From contig CALPSU020000036.1 in NCBI GenBank assembly GCA_943326315.2, forward strand, positions 1 through 12,735: a stretch of 12,735 nt of DNA, written 5' to 3'. Every line of letters starts with the position of its first letter. Within the stretch, counting starts at the first letter, position 1. Origin of the DNA: Chryseobacterium gleum. Lineage in GTDB: Bacteria; Bacteroidota; Bacteroidia; Flavobacteriales_D; Crocinitomicaceae. Below the pieces are notes generated by a model. The model ran no database searches. It was not told the DNA's origin and saw only the letters and a program-made list of their open reading frames with translations. The position numbers and the translations under genes were made by a program. Below, piece by piece: positions 1 to 6,412 of this stretch.

Positions 1-53
1 ATGCATTACCAAATCTTTCCTAATAAACCCATGATTTACAGCTCAATTTAGCG

Positions 54-75
54 AAACGAAGTTACGTTTATTTTC
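54..75 (+). terminator. Weak hairpin with T-rich tail near the left edge
   Basis: AAACG (54-58) and CGTTT (65-69) form a 5-bp stem with a 6-base loop, followed by ATTTTC. It lies three bases after a TAG stop at 49-51 whose frame is open back to base 1, so it could be the terminator of a plus-strand gene that ends just inside the window. The stem is short and has only two G-C pairs, so this may be chance. Confidence 0.22.
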
Positions 76-167
76 TGAAAGATTAAGTATTACGCAATGA
101 AGGTTCAGAATTGATAACTCAATTAGACAATAATTTATTTAGCTGAGGTTATTTAGAATGAATTAAA

Positions 168-188
168 ATTCAATATTTTATTTTGAAT
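168..188 (-). terminator. Weak hairpin downstream of the symporter gene
   Basis: ATTCAA (168-173) and TTGAAT (183-188) can pair across a 9-base loop. Read on the minus strand, the hairpin begins 8 bases after the symporter stop codon and is followed by TTTAATT. The position is right for a terminator of the minus-strand pair, but the stem is only six base pairs and almost all A-T, so the call is tentative. Confidence 0.25.
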
Positions 189-196
189 CATCTTTA

Positions 197-1675
197 TCAC
201 TTTTGAGCCTTCTTAGAAACGAACCACAACCCAATAAAAGTAAGAATTCCATTCAAAATCAATAACTCATTACCAAAAAGGTATCCATTAAACCATTCCG
301 CAGAATTTAATGAAATAAAATAACAGATTAATGGGGATAAAAAACAAATTATTGGAACAAATTTTTCTAGTGGTTTTCGTTTCGTGAAAATACCGAATGA
401 AAACAAACCTAATAAAGGTCCGTAAGTTAAAGATGCTAGTTTTAATATTGTTGTAATTAAATCACCTGTTGGGTTGCTTTCAACATACTTTTGAGTTCCT
501 AAAATTATTAAAAGGAAAACAATAGAAAAACCAATATGTGTAAATAATTGATACCTTTTTTTCTGTTTTTCATCTCTTTTTGCGAAGTTTAAGAAATCAA
601 TGCAAAAACCTGTAGTTAAAGCTGTTAATGCACTATCAGCTGAAGCATAGGATGAAGCCGTTATTCCTAGTAAAAAGAAAACCCCTGCCAAAGTTCCAAA
701 CTTCCCTAAAGCCAATGTTGGAAAAACATCGTCTGTTTTAACTGGTAAAGCAATACCATTTTTATTTGCAAAAACATACATGGCTCCTCCTAACAATAAG
801 AATAAAAAGTTAACAAAAACTAATATTGCAGTAAAAGAATACATGTTTTTCTGAGCATCTTTAAGTGATTTACAAGTCAAGTTCTTTTGCATTAAATCTT
901 GGTCTAAACCTGTCATTGTTATTGCTAAAAACATTCCACCTATAAATTGTTTAGGAAAAAACAAAGGAGAATTTCCGTCGTCAAAGAAAAATATTTTTGT
1001 CATAGAATTTCCTGCCGCAGTTTTAGTTGCTGTTATTTTATCAAATAACCCAAATACATTCACATCTAAAGAGTTCGCAATCACAATCACACAAAGTGCT
1101 ACTGCACTAATCAAGAATATCGTTTGAAAAGCATCCGTATAAACGATAGTCTTAACCCCTCCTTTAAATGTATAAACCCAAATTAACAAAACAGTTGTTA
1201 AGGCGGTCACAAAGTATGGAACACCTAAATCCTGAAATAAAAATAAATGTAAAACGAAAGTTGCCAAATAAAGACGTATAGCAGATCCTAATGTTCTAGA
1301 TAAAATGAAAAACGCTGCACCGGTTTTATAACTTACATTTCCAAAACGATCTAATAAATACTCGTAAATTGAAACCAAATTCATTTTATAATACAGTGGC
1401 ATCAATACTTTCGCAATGACAATATATCCAAGTACATACCCTAAAACGATTTGAAAATAAGCCATACTTTCAACTAAAACTTTACCCGGAACAGAAATAA
1501 AAGTAACTCCTGAAAGCGAAGTCCCAATCATTCCGAAATCAACTAAATACCAAGGACTTTGACGATTTCCTGTGAAAAAAGAATCAGCTGTTGAACCTCT
1601 CGAAGTTAAAAAGGATATAAAAATTAATAAAGCAAAATAGGATACTAATACTGTAATGATAAGCGTTGATGACAT
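197..1675 (-). CDS. Sodium:solute symporter (SSS family) membrane transporter
   Basis: This is a 492-residue, very hydrophobic protein with about 13 predicted membrane segments, the usual length and topology of the solute:sodium symporter family in the inner membrane. Segment 1 carries the family-like stretch GMIGTSLSGVTFISVPG (residues 48-64). GGVKTIVYTDAFQ (172-184) and TGLDQDLMQKNL (255-266) are typical of bacterial members. ASSYASADSAL (340-350) lies where the family places the serines of a sodium-binding site in segment 8. The transported solute cannot be told from the sequence; members carry sugars, amino acids, carboxylates or sialic acid. The start at 1675 gives a first segment directly after MSST and is preceded by an A-rich stretch rather than a Shine-Dalgarno site. 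The LapA-like gene lies 18 bases upstream on the same strand, so the two are probably co-transcribed. Confidence 0.93.
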   Translation of the reverse strand: MSSTLIITVLVSYFALLIFISFLTSRGSTADSFFTGNRQSPWYLVDFGMIGTSLSGVTFISVPGKVLVESMAYFQIVLGYVLGYIVIAKVLMPLYYKMNLVSIYEYLLDRFGNVSYKTGAAFFILSRTLGSAIRLYLATFVLHLFLFQDLGVPYFVTALTTVLLIWVYTFKGGVKTIVYTDAFQTIFLISAVALCVIVIANSLDVNVFGLFDKITATKTAAGNSMTKIFFFDDGNSPLFFPKQFIGGMFLAITMTGLDQDLMQKNLTCKSLKDAQKNMYSFTAILVFVNFLFLLLGGAMYVFANKNGIALPVKTDDVFPTLALGKFGTLAGVFFLLGITASSYASADSALTALTTGFCIDFLNFAKRDEKQKKRYQLFTHIGFSIVFLLIILGTQKYVESNPTGDLITTILKLASLTYGPLLGLFSFGIFTKRKPLEKFVPIICFLSPLICYFISLNSAEWFNGYLFGNELLILNGILTFIGLWFVSKKAQK

Positions 1676-1693
1676 TTTTTTAATGTTTGATGT

Positions 1694-1996
1694 TTAATTA
1701 TTAATGTTTGAATTTTGATTTTCTAAATCTTTAATTTTATTTTTTAGTTTTTTAATTTCTTTTTCTTTATCATTCAAATTCTTGAAATTTGCTACTAAAG
1801 CTAAAGAATACCCTATAAAAAATGTAACTGCAATTATTAATGTTATTGGAATTTTTATTCGAAAGAAAACTAGTCTTAATTCACCAATTACCCAATTTTG
1901 AAAAGAAAAAACAAGTAGTAAAACACTAATTATAATAATTAAAATTAGTTTTATTTTTTTCCAAAAACTCAAGCTTTCCCAAAATTCTCTAAACAT
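1694..1996 (-). CDS. Small LapA-like (DUF1049) two-helix membrane protein with coiled-coil tail
   Basis: This 100-residue protein has two hydrophobic segments (about 15-32 and 48-69) followed by a charged, lysine- and glutamate-rich tail (72-96) that reads as a coiled coil. The QN pair after the first segment (33-34), the RIKIPITLI stretch opening the second and the GYSLAL end of the second segment fit the lipopolysaccharide assembly protein A domain (LapA, DUF1049). In E. coli LapA helps control LPS synthesis through LapB and FtsH. Whether this short flavobacterial relative does so is unknown, and no lapB is visible here. It is the first gene of a minus-strand pair with the symporter and has a good TAnnTTTG box 27 bases upstream. 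Its family assignment rests on pattern only; it could also be a generic small membrane protein. Confidence 0.75.
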   Translation of the reverse strand: MFREFWESLSFWKKIKLILIIIISVLLLVFSFQNWVIGELRLVFFRIKIPITLIIAVTFFIGYSLALVANFKNLNDKEKEIKKLKNKIKDLENQNSNINN

Positions 1997-2023
1997 AAAA
2001 ATCCTCTTTTAAAAATTTTCAAA

Positions 2024-2031
2024 CAAATATA
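2024..2031 (-). promoter_or_regulatory. Predicted -7 box for the LapA-like/symporter pair
   Basis: Read on the minus strand the sequence is TATATTTG, a perfect match to the Bacteroidota -7 consensus TAnnTTTG, 27 bases before the ATG at 1996. No TTG is present at the usual -33 distance, so only half of the promoter is supported. Confidence 0.55.
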
Positions 2032-2052
2032 GGACTTTTAGTACCATATCTT

Positions 2053-2060
2053 TATCTTTG
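2053..2060 (+). promoter_or_regulatory. Predicted -7 box for efp
   Basis: TATCTTTG matches TAnnTTTG exactly and ends 22 bases before the efp start codon, leaving a leader of roughly 15 bases. It is back to back with the minus-strand box at 2024-2031. No clear TTG lies at the -33 position. Confidence 0.6.
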
Positions 2061-2082
2061 CTAACTTTATATAAATAAGAGC

Positions 2083-2649
2083 ATGGCAAATACATCAGAC
2101 ATAAAAAACGGATTGTGTATCAAACACAATGATAAATTATTTCAAGTAATTGAATTTCAACACGTAAAACCAGGTAAAGGACCTGCATTTGTTCGAACTA
2201 AAATGCGTTCAATTGAAACTGGAAGAGTATTAGATAATACATTTTCTGCTGGACATAAAATCGATATTGTTCGTATTGAAAACCGTGAATATCAATATTT
2301 ATATGAAGAAGAAGATTATTTCATTTTCATGAATAATGAATCGTACGAACAAGTTTCTATTGCTAAAAGCATGATTGAAAAACCAGGCTTTTTACAAGAA
2401 GGAATGATTTGTAACATTTTATTTCATGCAGAAGAAGAATTACCACTAGTTGTTGAGCTTCCAATGCATATTATTTCTGAAGTTACTTACACTGAGCCAG
2501 GTGTAAAAGGTGATACAGCTACAAATTCAATGAAAGCTGCTACAATTGCTACAGGTGCAGAAATAAAAGTTCCATTATTTATTGACATGGGGGAAATTAT
2601 TAAAATTGACACTCGTACAGGCGTTTACGTTGAACGTGTAAAAAAATAA
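2083..2649 (+). CDS. efp: Translation elongation factor P
   Basis: The 188-residue product has the length and three-domain layout of EF-P, the tRNA-shaped factor that binds between the ribosomal P and E sites and relieves stalling at consecutive prolines. The N-terminal KOW-like domain contains the tip loop KPGKGPAFVRTK (29-40). Lys32 aligns with the lysine that E. coli modifies with beta-lysine (Lys34). The central OB domain is visible around residues 66-125. The C-terminal OB domain includes EPGVKGDTATNSMKAATIATG (about 137-157) and ends GVYVERVKK. No epmA or epmB modification gene is in the window, so the state of Lys32 is open. The gene has its own promoter box and strong terminator, which suggests a single-gene transcript. 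Confidence 0.98.
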   Translation: MANTSDIKNGLCIKHNDKLFQVIEFQHVKPGKGPAFVRTKMRSIETGRVLDNTFSAGHKIDIVRIENREYQYLYEEEDYFIFMNNESYEQVSIAKSMIEKPGFLQEGMICNILFHAEEELPLVVELPMHIISEVTYTEPGVKGDTATNSMKAATIATGAEIKVPLFIDMGEIIKIDTRTGVYVERVKK

Positions 2650-2667
2650 TCGTTAATTTTTGACGAT

Positions 2668-2697
2668 AAAAAAGGGAATCTAATGGTTCCCTTTTTT
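2668..2697 (+). terminator. Strong intrinsic terminator after efp
   Basis: AAAAAAGGGAATC (2668-2680) pairs with GGTTCCCTTTTTT (2685-2697) across a TAAT loop. The result is a 13-bp stem with one T-G wobble and a six-T tail, starting 18 bases after the efp stop. It is the clearest terminator in the window. Confidence 0.9.
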
Positions 2698-2741
2698 ATT
2701 TAAATCATAGATCCTTATTGGATATAATTCAATATTAAAGC

Positions 2742-4136
2742 ATGTATAAATCCATTGACTCAGAAGATATTTCTTTTTTCTCATCCCTTTTAGGAAATCG
2801 TTGCATTGTAGATCTAGATAACCTTAAAAAATACGGCCACGACGAAACAGAAGACTTAGTTTTTTTACCCGATGTTGTATTAAAACCTGAAACTACAGAA
2901 GAAGTTTCGTCTATTATGAAATATGCATTTAAAAACTCAATTGTGGTAACACCTTCTGGTGCTAGAACAGGTTTGAGTGGTGGTGCCTTACCAATAAATA
3001 ATGGTATTGCTCTATCAATGGAACGTTTCAATAAAATAATAAATATTGATGAAGCAAATCACCAAGTTATTACAGAACCAGGAGTTATTACACAAGTATT
3101 ACAAGATGCTGTAAAAGAAAAAGGGCTCTTCTATCCACCAGACCCTGCAAGTAAAGGAAGTTGTTTCATTGGAGGAAATGTTTCAGAAAATTCTGGTGGA
3201 CCAAAAGCAGTAAAATATGGAGTTACGAAAGATTATGTTTTAAATCTTGAAATTGTATTACCGAACGGAGAAGTTATCTGGACTGGAGCCAATGTTTTAA
3301 AAAACTCAACAGGATACAATTTAACTCAGTTAATCGTAGGTAGCGAGGGAACATTAGCTATAATTACAAAAATAGTTTTACGTTTAATTCCACATCCAAC
3401 TAACGACTTACTTATGTTGGTTCCATTCTTTGATGCACAAAAAGCATGTGAAGCAGTAGCAGCAATTTTTAGAGCAGGAATAACTCCAAGTGGCTTAGAA
3501 TTCATGGAAAGAGACGCTTTAATTTACACTCAAAAATTCATCAATGATTCTTCTATAGTTATCGGTGAAAATCATCAAGCTCATTTATTAATTGAAGTAG
3601 ATGGATTTGATTCTGACGTTTTAATGCAAGAATGCGAAAGAATCATGGTCGTTTTAGAGAATTTTGAAACAGATGAAATATTATTTGCTGAAAGTCAGGC
3701 TCAAAAAGACAATCTATGGCAAATAAGAAGAAAGGCAGCTGAAGCTGTAAAATCGCAATCCATTTACAAGGAAGAAGATACTGTTGTACCTCGTTTTGAA
3801 TTACCAAAGTTGCTTCATCATGTAAAAAGAATTGGTGAAAATTATGGATTTCAATCTGTTTGTTATGGTCATGCGGGAGATGGAAATTTACATATTAATA
3901 TCTTAAAAGGAGATTTAACCGATGATCAATGGGATAATGAACTCCCAAAAGCAATTCGTGAATTATTTACTGAAGTTGTGAAATTAGGAGGTACAATTTC
4001 TGGAGAACATGGGATAGGTTTAGTCCAAAAACCATACATGGACATTGCTTTCAATGAAGTTGGATTAAATTTAATGCGAGACATAAAAAAAATATTTGAC
4101 CCAAAAGTAATTTTAAACCCAGGAAAGATATTTTGA
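2742..4136 (+). CDS. FAD-linked oxidase, GlcD / D-lactate dehydrogenase-like
   Basis: The 464-residue protein belongs to the VAO/PCMH flavoprotein family. An FAD-binding domain spans about 35-215, with PSGARTGLSGG (71-81), PPDPASKGSCFIGGNVSENSG (132-152) and GYNLTQLIVGSEGTLAIIT (191-209). A C-terminal oxidase domain carries YGHAGDGNLHINIL (375-388), GGTISGEHGIGLVQK (416-430) and DPKVILNPGKIF (453-464). These are hallmarks of the glycolate oxidase GlcD subunit and of D-lactate dehydrogenases, which oxidise 2-hydroxy acids to 2-oxo acids and pass electrons to the respiratory chain. The length matches GlcD (about 460-500), with no fused iron-sulfur domain. No glcE or glcF partner is adjacent, so a single-subunit D-2-hydroxyacid dehydrogenase is more likely than a glycolate oxidase complex. 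The substrate is not resolved. The gene follows the efp terminator by 44 bases, but I could not find a convincing promoter box. Confidence 0.93.
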   Translation: MYKSIDSEDISFFSSLLGNRCIVDLDNLKKYGHDETEDLVFLPDVVLKPETTEEVSSIMKYAFKNSIVVTPSGARTGLSGGALPINNGIALSMERFNKIINIDEANHQVITEPGVITQVLQDAVKEKGLFYPPDPASKGSCFIGGNVSENSGGPKAVKYGVTKDYVLNLEIVLPNGEVIWTGANVLKNSTGYNLTQLIVGSEGTLAIITKIVLRLIPHPTNDLLMLVPFFDAQKACEAVAAIFRAGITPSGLEFMERDALIYTQKFINDSSIVIGENHQAHLLIEVDGFDSDVLMQECERIMVVLENFETDEILFAESQAQKDNLWQIRRKAAEAVKSQSIYKEEDTVVPRFELPKLLHHVKRIGENYGFQSVCYGHAGDGNLHINILKGDLTDDQWDNELPKAIRELFTEVVKLGGTISGEHGIGLVQKPYMDIAFNEVGLNLMRDIKKIFDPKVILNPGKIF

Positions 4137-4169
4137 CAATCAAAACCAATTAATAGTCCTTTAAAAAAC

Positions 4170-4177
4170 TATCTTTG
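4170..4177 (+). promoter_or_regulatory. Predicted -7 box for the 4236-5668 cluster
   Basis: TATCTTTG, identical to the box in front of efp, lies 58 bases before the first start codon of the cluster and is followed by CACC. It fits the TAnnTTTG consensus. No TTG is found at the -33 distance. The A-rich leader that follows has no Shine-Dalgarno site. Confidence 0.6.
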
Positions 4178-4235
4178 CACCTGAAATAAAAATAAATTTT
4201 CATTAATAAATAAACAATAATCAAATTAAAAATAA

Positions 4236-4664
4236 ATGTTCAAAGAACTAACAAAATATAAAAACTGTAATCATTTTACTTTTAAAATTGAAAATGAACT
4301 TTCAGATGTTTGTAATGCACCCCAAGATGGAAATGGAGTTTACTTGGTTTATGATGTAAACGGAGATGAAAAAGAGTTACTTTTTGTAGGATCTACGGGT
4401 ACGGTTCAAAACAATGGTGAGTTAAAAGTTAAAGTTGGAGGGATTTACGAAAAGTTAGTAAACGGTCAACAATTTGGAAAATTATCTAGAAGAAAAGCTT
4501 GGCCAATTCAAATGAAAAAAGAAAATATTAATCAATTAGAAATTCATTGGTATGAAACCTTCAATGCCAAAACTAAACATATACCCACCTATGTAGAAGG
4601 TTTAATTTTACAAAAATTCTTAGACGAAAATAAAAATTTACCTCGTTGGAATGTAGCATTTTAA
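4236..4664 (+). CDS. GIY-YIG-fold protein with altered catalytic positions
   Basis: The 142-residue protein is not a match I can name exactly, but its pattern follows the GIY-YIG nuclease fold. GVYLVYD (34-40) stands where GIY is expected and LLFVGSTG (48-55) where YIG is expected. LKVKVGGIYEKLVNGQQF (63-80) covers the helix that normally carries the catalytic arginine. YVEGLILQKF (119-128) supplies the metal-binding glutamate (Glu121), and LPRWNVAF (135-142) ends with the conserved asparagine (Asn139), much like UvrC. The second-motif tyrosine is Phe50 here, and the arginine position appears to be Lys73, so nuclease activity is doubtful. There is no DNA-binding domain beyond the core. It is first in a cluster with two small membrane proteins, 12 bases before the next gene. 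Its function is unknown; the fold call is moderately sure, and the residue alignment is by eye. Confidence 0.8.
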   Translation: MFKELTKYKNCNHFTFKIENELSDVCNAPQDGNGVYLVYDVNGDEKELLFVGSTGTVQNNGELKVKVGGIYEKLVNGQQFGKLSRRKAWPIQMKKENINQLEIHWYETFNAKTKHIPTYVEGLILQKFLDENKNLPRWNVAF

Positions 4665-4676
4665 TCTTTTAAATTT

Positions 4677-5222
4677 ATGAATTTCACATATAAATTAGAA
4701 GAAGAAGATTACCATACACATTTACTTTTCACCATTTCTAGATCCTCTTCTGCGATTAAAACAAGAGCTAGAATTCGAATACTAATGACAATAAGTTTAT
4801 TACTTTTTGCATTTATTGCATATGGAAATGGTTCAACTGGTCAAATGTATTACTTTTCACTTCTTGCTGTTTCAGCATTTTTTTTAATGCCAATATATAC
4901 ACGTTGGAGTTATAAAAAAACATATTTGAAACATGTTAGAAGTTATTATAAAGATCGAATGTCTGAACCAACTACTCTTTCAATAAATAATTTTTCCATA
5001 AACATCTCTGACAGTCAGGGAGAATCACAAATTGATTTTTCAGAATTAGATGAAGTTAATGAATTATGCAATTATTATTTTTTAAAAGTAAAAAGTGGCC
5101 AATCTATTATCATTCCTAAAGAAAAGATTGAACAAAAAGAAATAATTGAACTAAAACTAAAAGAAATCGCTCAGATTCATTCTATTAAATGGAACGATGA
5201 AAAAGAATGGATTTGGAAATAA
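4677..5222 (+). CDS. YcxB-like small membrane protein
   Basis: The 181-residue protein has a short polar N-terminus, two membrane segments (about 34-51 and 57-75) and a soluble C-terminal half. The part around residues 100-165, with LSINNFSINI, then SQIDFSELDEV, then NYYFLKVKSGQSIIIPKEKI, has the alternating-strand pattern of the YcxB-like domain: a small sandwich ending in 'yyfl...iiiPk'. That family has no established function; members are found next to varied genes in Firmicutes and Bacteroidota. The protein probably sits in the inner membrane with its domain in the cytoplasm. It follows the GIY-YIG-fold gene by 12 bases and precedes the DUF6526 gene by 17 bases, so all three are likely on one transcript. 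Recognition rests on the pattern of the C-terminal half and is fairly good, not certain. Confidence 0.78.
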   Translation: MNFTYKLEEEDYHTHLLFTISRSSSAIKTRARIRILMTISLLLFAFIAYGNGSTGQMYYFSLLAVSAFFLMPIYTRWSYKKTYLKHVRSYYKDRMSEPTTLSINNFSINISDSQGESQIDFSELDEVNELCNYYFLKVKSGQSIIIPKEKIEQKEIIELKLKEIAQIHSIKWNDEKEWIWK

Positions 5223-5239
5223 TAAATACTTGTTATACT

Positions 5240-5668
5240 ATGAAAATTCAAAATTATAAAAATCATTCAAAATTAGTTTTTGGATACCATCAAATTGGTT
5301 TACTTACTGCTTTAGGCATATTTATATGGTCAATCGTAAATTTGGTTAATGAATTTAATTCGAATAATTTATTTTTAGTTGTATTTACTTTTACATTTAA
5401 TGTAATAGCATTTTACGTTCGTTCATTTGCAGCAGGAAATCAAGATCGAATTATAAGATTAGAAATGAGATACCGTTATCATTTATTAACAGGTATTAGA
5501 TATGAAACATTAGAAAGTAAATTACATATCAAACAAATTGTAGCTTTACGATTTGCTAGTGATGAAGAAATTGTAGAATTAACTAAAAGGGCAATTGAGG
5601 AAAAATTAACTCCAAAACAAATAAAGTTAGCGATTAAAAATTGGCAAGGAGATTACCAAAGAATTTAA
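5240..5668 (+). CDS. DUF6526 family membrane protein
   Basis: Taken from the ATG at 5240 the product is 142 residues and opens MKIQNYKNHSKL, the usual start of DUF6526 proteins, followed by a conserved histidine (YHQ, 16-18). Two membrane segments (about 15-35 and 44-62) precede RSFAAGNQDRIIRLEMRYRY (61-80). The C-terminal part, with IKQIVALRFASDEEIVEL (97-114) and IKLAIKNWQGDYQRI (128-142), is highly typical of the family. An ATG at 5207 is also in frame, but it would overlap the previous gene and add eleven residues that the family lacks. No function is known; the family is common in Bacteroidota. The last four bases overlap the last four of the convergent response regulator gene. Confidence 0.88.
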   Translation: MKIQNYKNHSKLVFGYHQIGLLTALGIFIWSIVNLVNEFNSNNLFLVVFTFTFNVIAFYVRSFAAGNQDRIIRLEMRYRYHLLTGIRYETLESKLHIKQIVALRFASDEEIVELTKRAIEEKLTPKQIKLAIKNWQGDYQRI

Positions 5669-6348
5669 GCATTTCCTAATTCAGAAGCAAACAGAAATTT
5701 ATTTGGAGAAACTAAACTTGTTTTAACAGCATACATTACTATTCCTGCAGTATTTTTCACTCCTAATTTTGACATTATATTTTTTCTATGTGTGTTAATT
5801 GTGTGCGTACTTAAAAATAATTGTTCTGCTATTTGAGAATTCGTTAATCCTTCAGCTATTAAAACGATTATTCCTAACTCCCTTTCCGATAAGATAATAG
5901 GCTCACAAGTGAAGGATTCAAAATCAATATCATTAACATTAATAGACGCTTTTTGTATAGCTTCTAAAATTTTACCACAAAAGAATTTATTTCCTCTCCC
6001 AGTTTCCTTTACAGCATTAATTATTTCGCCAATATCGCAATCTTTTTTCACATAACTCATTACACCAGAACGAAGTGCATCAACAAGAGTTTGAGCCGAT
6101 TGCAAAGGTGTAATAGCAATAAATTTAACCTCACTATTTATTGCTAAAATGGTGTGAATAATGTCAATATCAAAGCCTTCTGAGGTGTAATCAATTAAAA
6201 CTAAATCAGCTCCAAAATTTTTGACTTGTGCTTTTAATTCATTATTATTTTTTGCCTCGCCAACAATATCAAGATTATTAACAGAACTAAAAACAGTTCT
6301 CATCCCTACTCTCACCAAATCATTACTATCAGCTAAAATAATACGCAT
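5665..6348 (-). CDS. NarL/FixJ-type response regulator, LuxR-type DNA-binding domain
   Basis: The 227-residue protein has a receiver domain (1-120) and a LuxR-type helix-turn-helix (about 150-208; LSERELGIIVLIAEGLTNSQIAEQLFLS then THTINTHRKNIMSKLGV). The phosphorylation site is Asp53 (VLIDYTSEG), with Thr80 and Lys102 in their expected places. The N-terminal acidic pair is reduced: the strand reads ILADSND, so the second acidic residue is Ser8. Many Bacteroidota regulators have a non-acidic residue there, so phosphorylation is still plausible. The family normally acts as a transcription factor controlled by a sensor kinase. No kinase adjoins this gene; the M1 peptidase gene lies 64 bases upstream on the same strand. 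The linker (121-149) is longer than average. A TAnnTTTG box upstream suggests its own promoter. Confidence 0.94.
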   Translation of the reverse strand: MRIILADSNDLVRVGMRTVFSSVNNLDIVGEAKNNNELKAQVKNFGADLVLIDYTSEGFDIDIIHTILAINSEVKFIAITPLQSAQTLVDALRSGVMSYVKKDCDIGEIINAVKETGRGNKFFCGKILEAIQKASINVNDIDFESFTCEPIILSERELGIIVLIAEGLTNSQIAEQLFLSTHTINTHRKNIMSKLGVKNTAGIVMYAVKTSLVSPNKFLFASELGNA

Positions 6349-6375
6349 CGTTATTTAGAATAATTTTAAACAAGA

Positions 6376-6383
6376 CAAATATA
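6376..6383 (-). promoter_or_regulatory. Predicted -7 box for the response regulator gene
   Basis: On the minus strand the sequence is TATATTTG, followed by TCTTG, 27 bases before the ATG at 6348. Together with the following base it repeats the CAAATATAG (plus-strand reading) seen in front of the LapA-like gene at the same distance. The nearest TTG upstream is 25 bases away, longer than the usual spacer. Confidence 0.55.
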
Positions 6384-6412
6384 GAAAGACTATCTGATTT
6401 ATTTACATCAAA

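Noticed and set aside
109..124. Six-bp inverted repeat AATTGA/TCAATT in the left spacer
   Set aside because: Nearly all A-T, no T-run, and common by chance at this base composition.
1680..1711. TTAATGTTTGA repeated 21 bases apart between the LapA-like gene and the symporter
   Set aside because: Short and A/T-rich, and one copy is within coding sequence; no function is suggested by its position.
2735..3031. Open frame on the minus strand opposite the FAD-linked oxidase gene
   Set aside because: It lies entirely against a well-supported gene, and its product has no recognisable domain.
5207..5239. Earlier in-frame ATG for the DUF6526 gene
   Set aside because: It overlaps the end of the YcxB-like gene and adds eleven residues absent from the family; 5240 restores the usual start.
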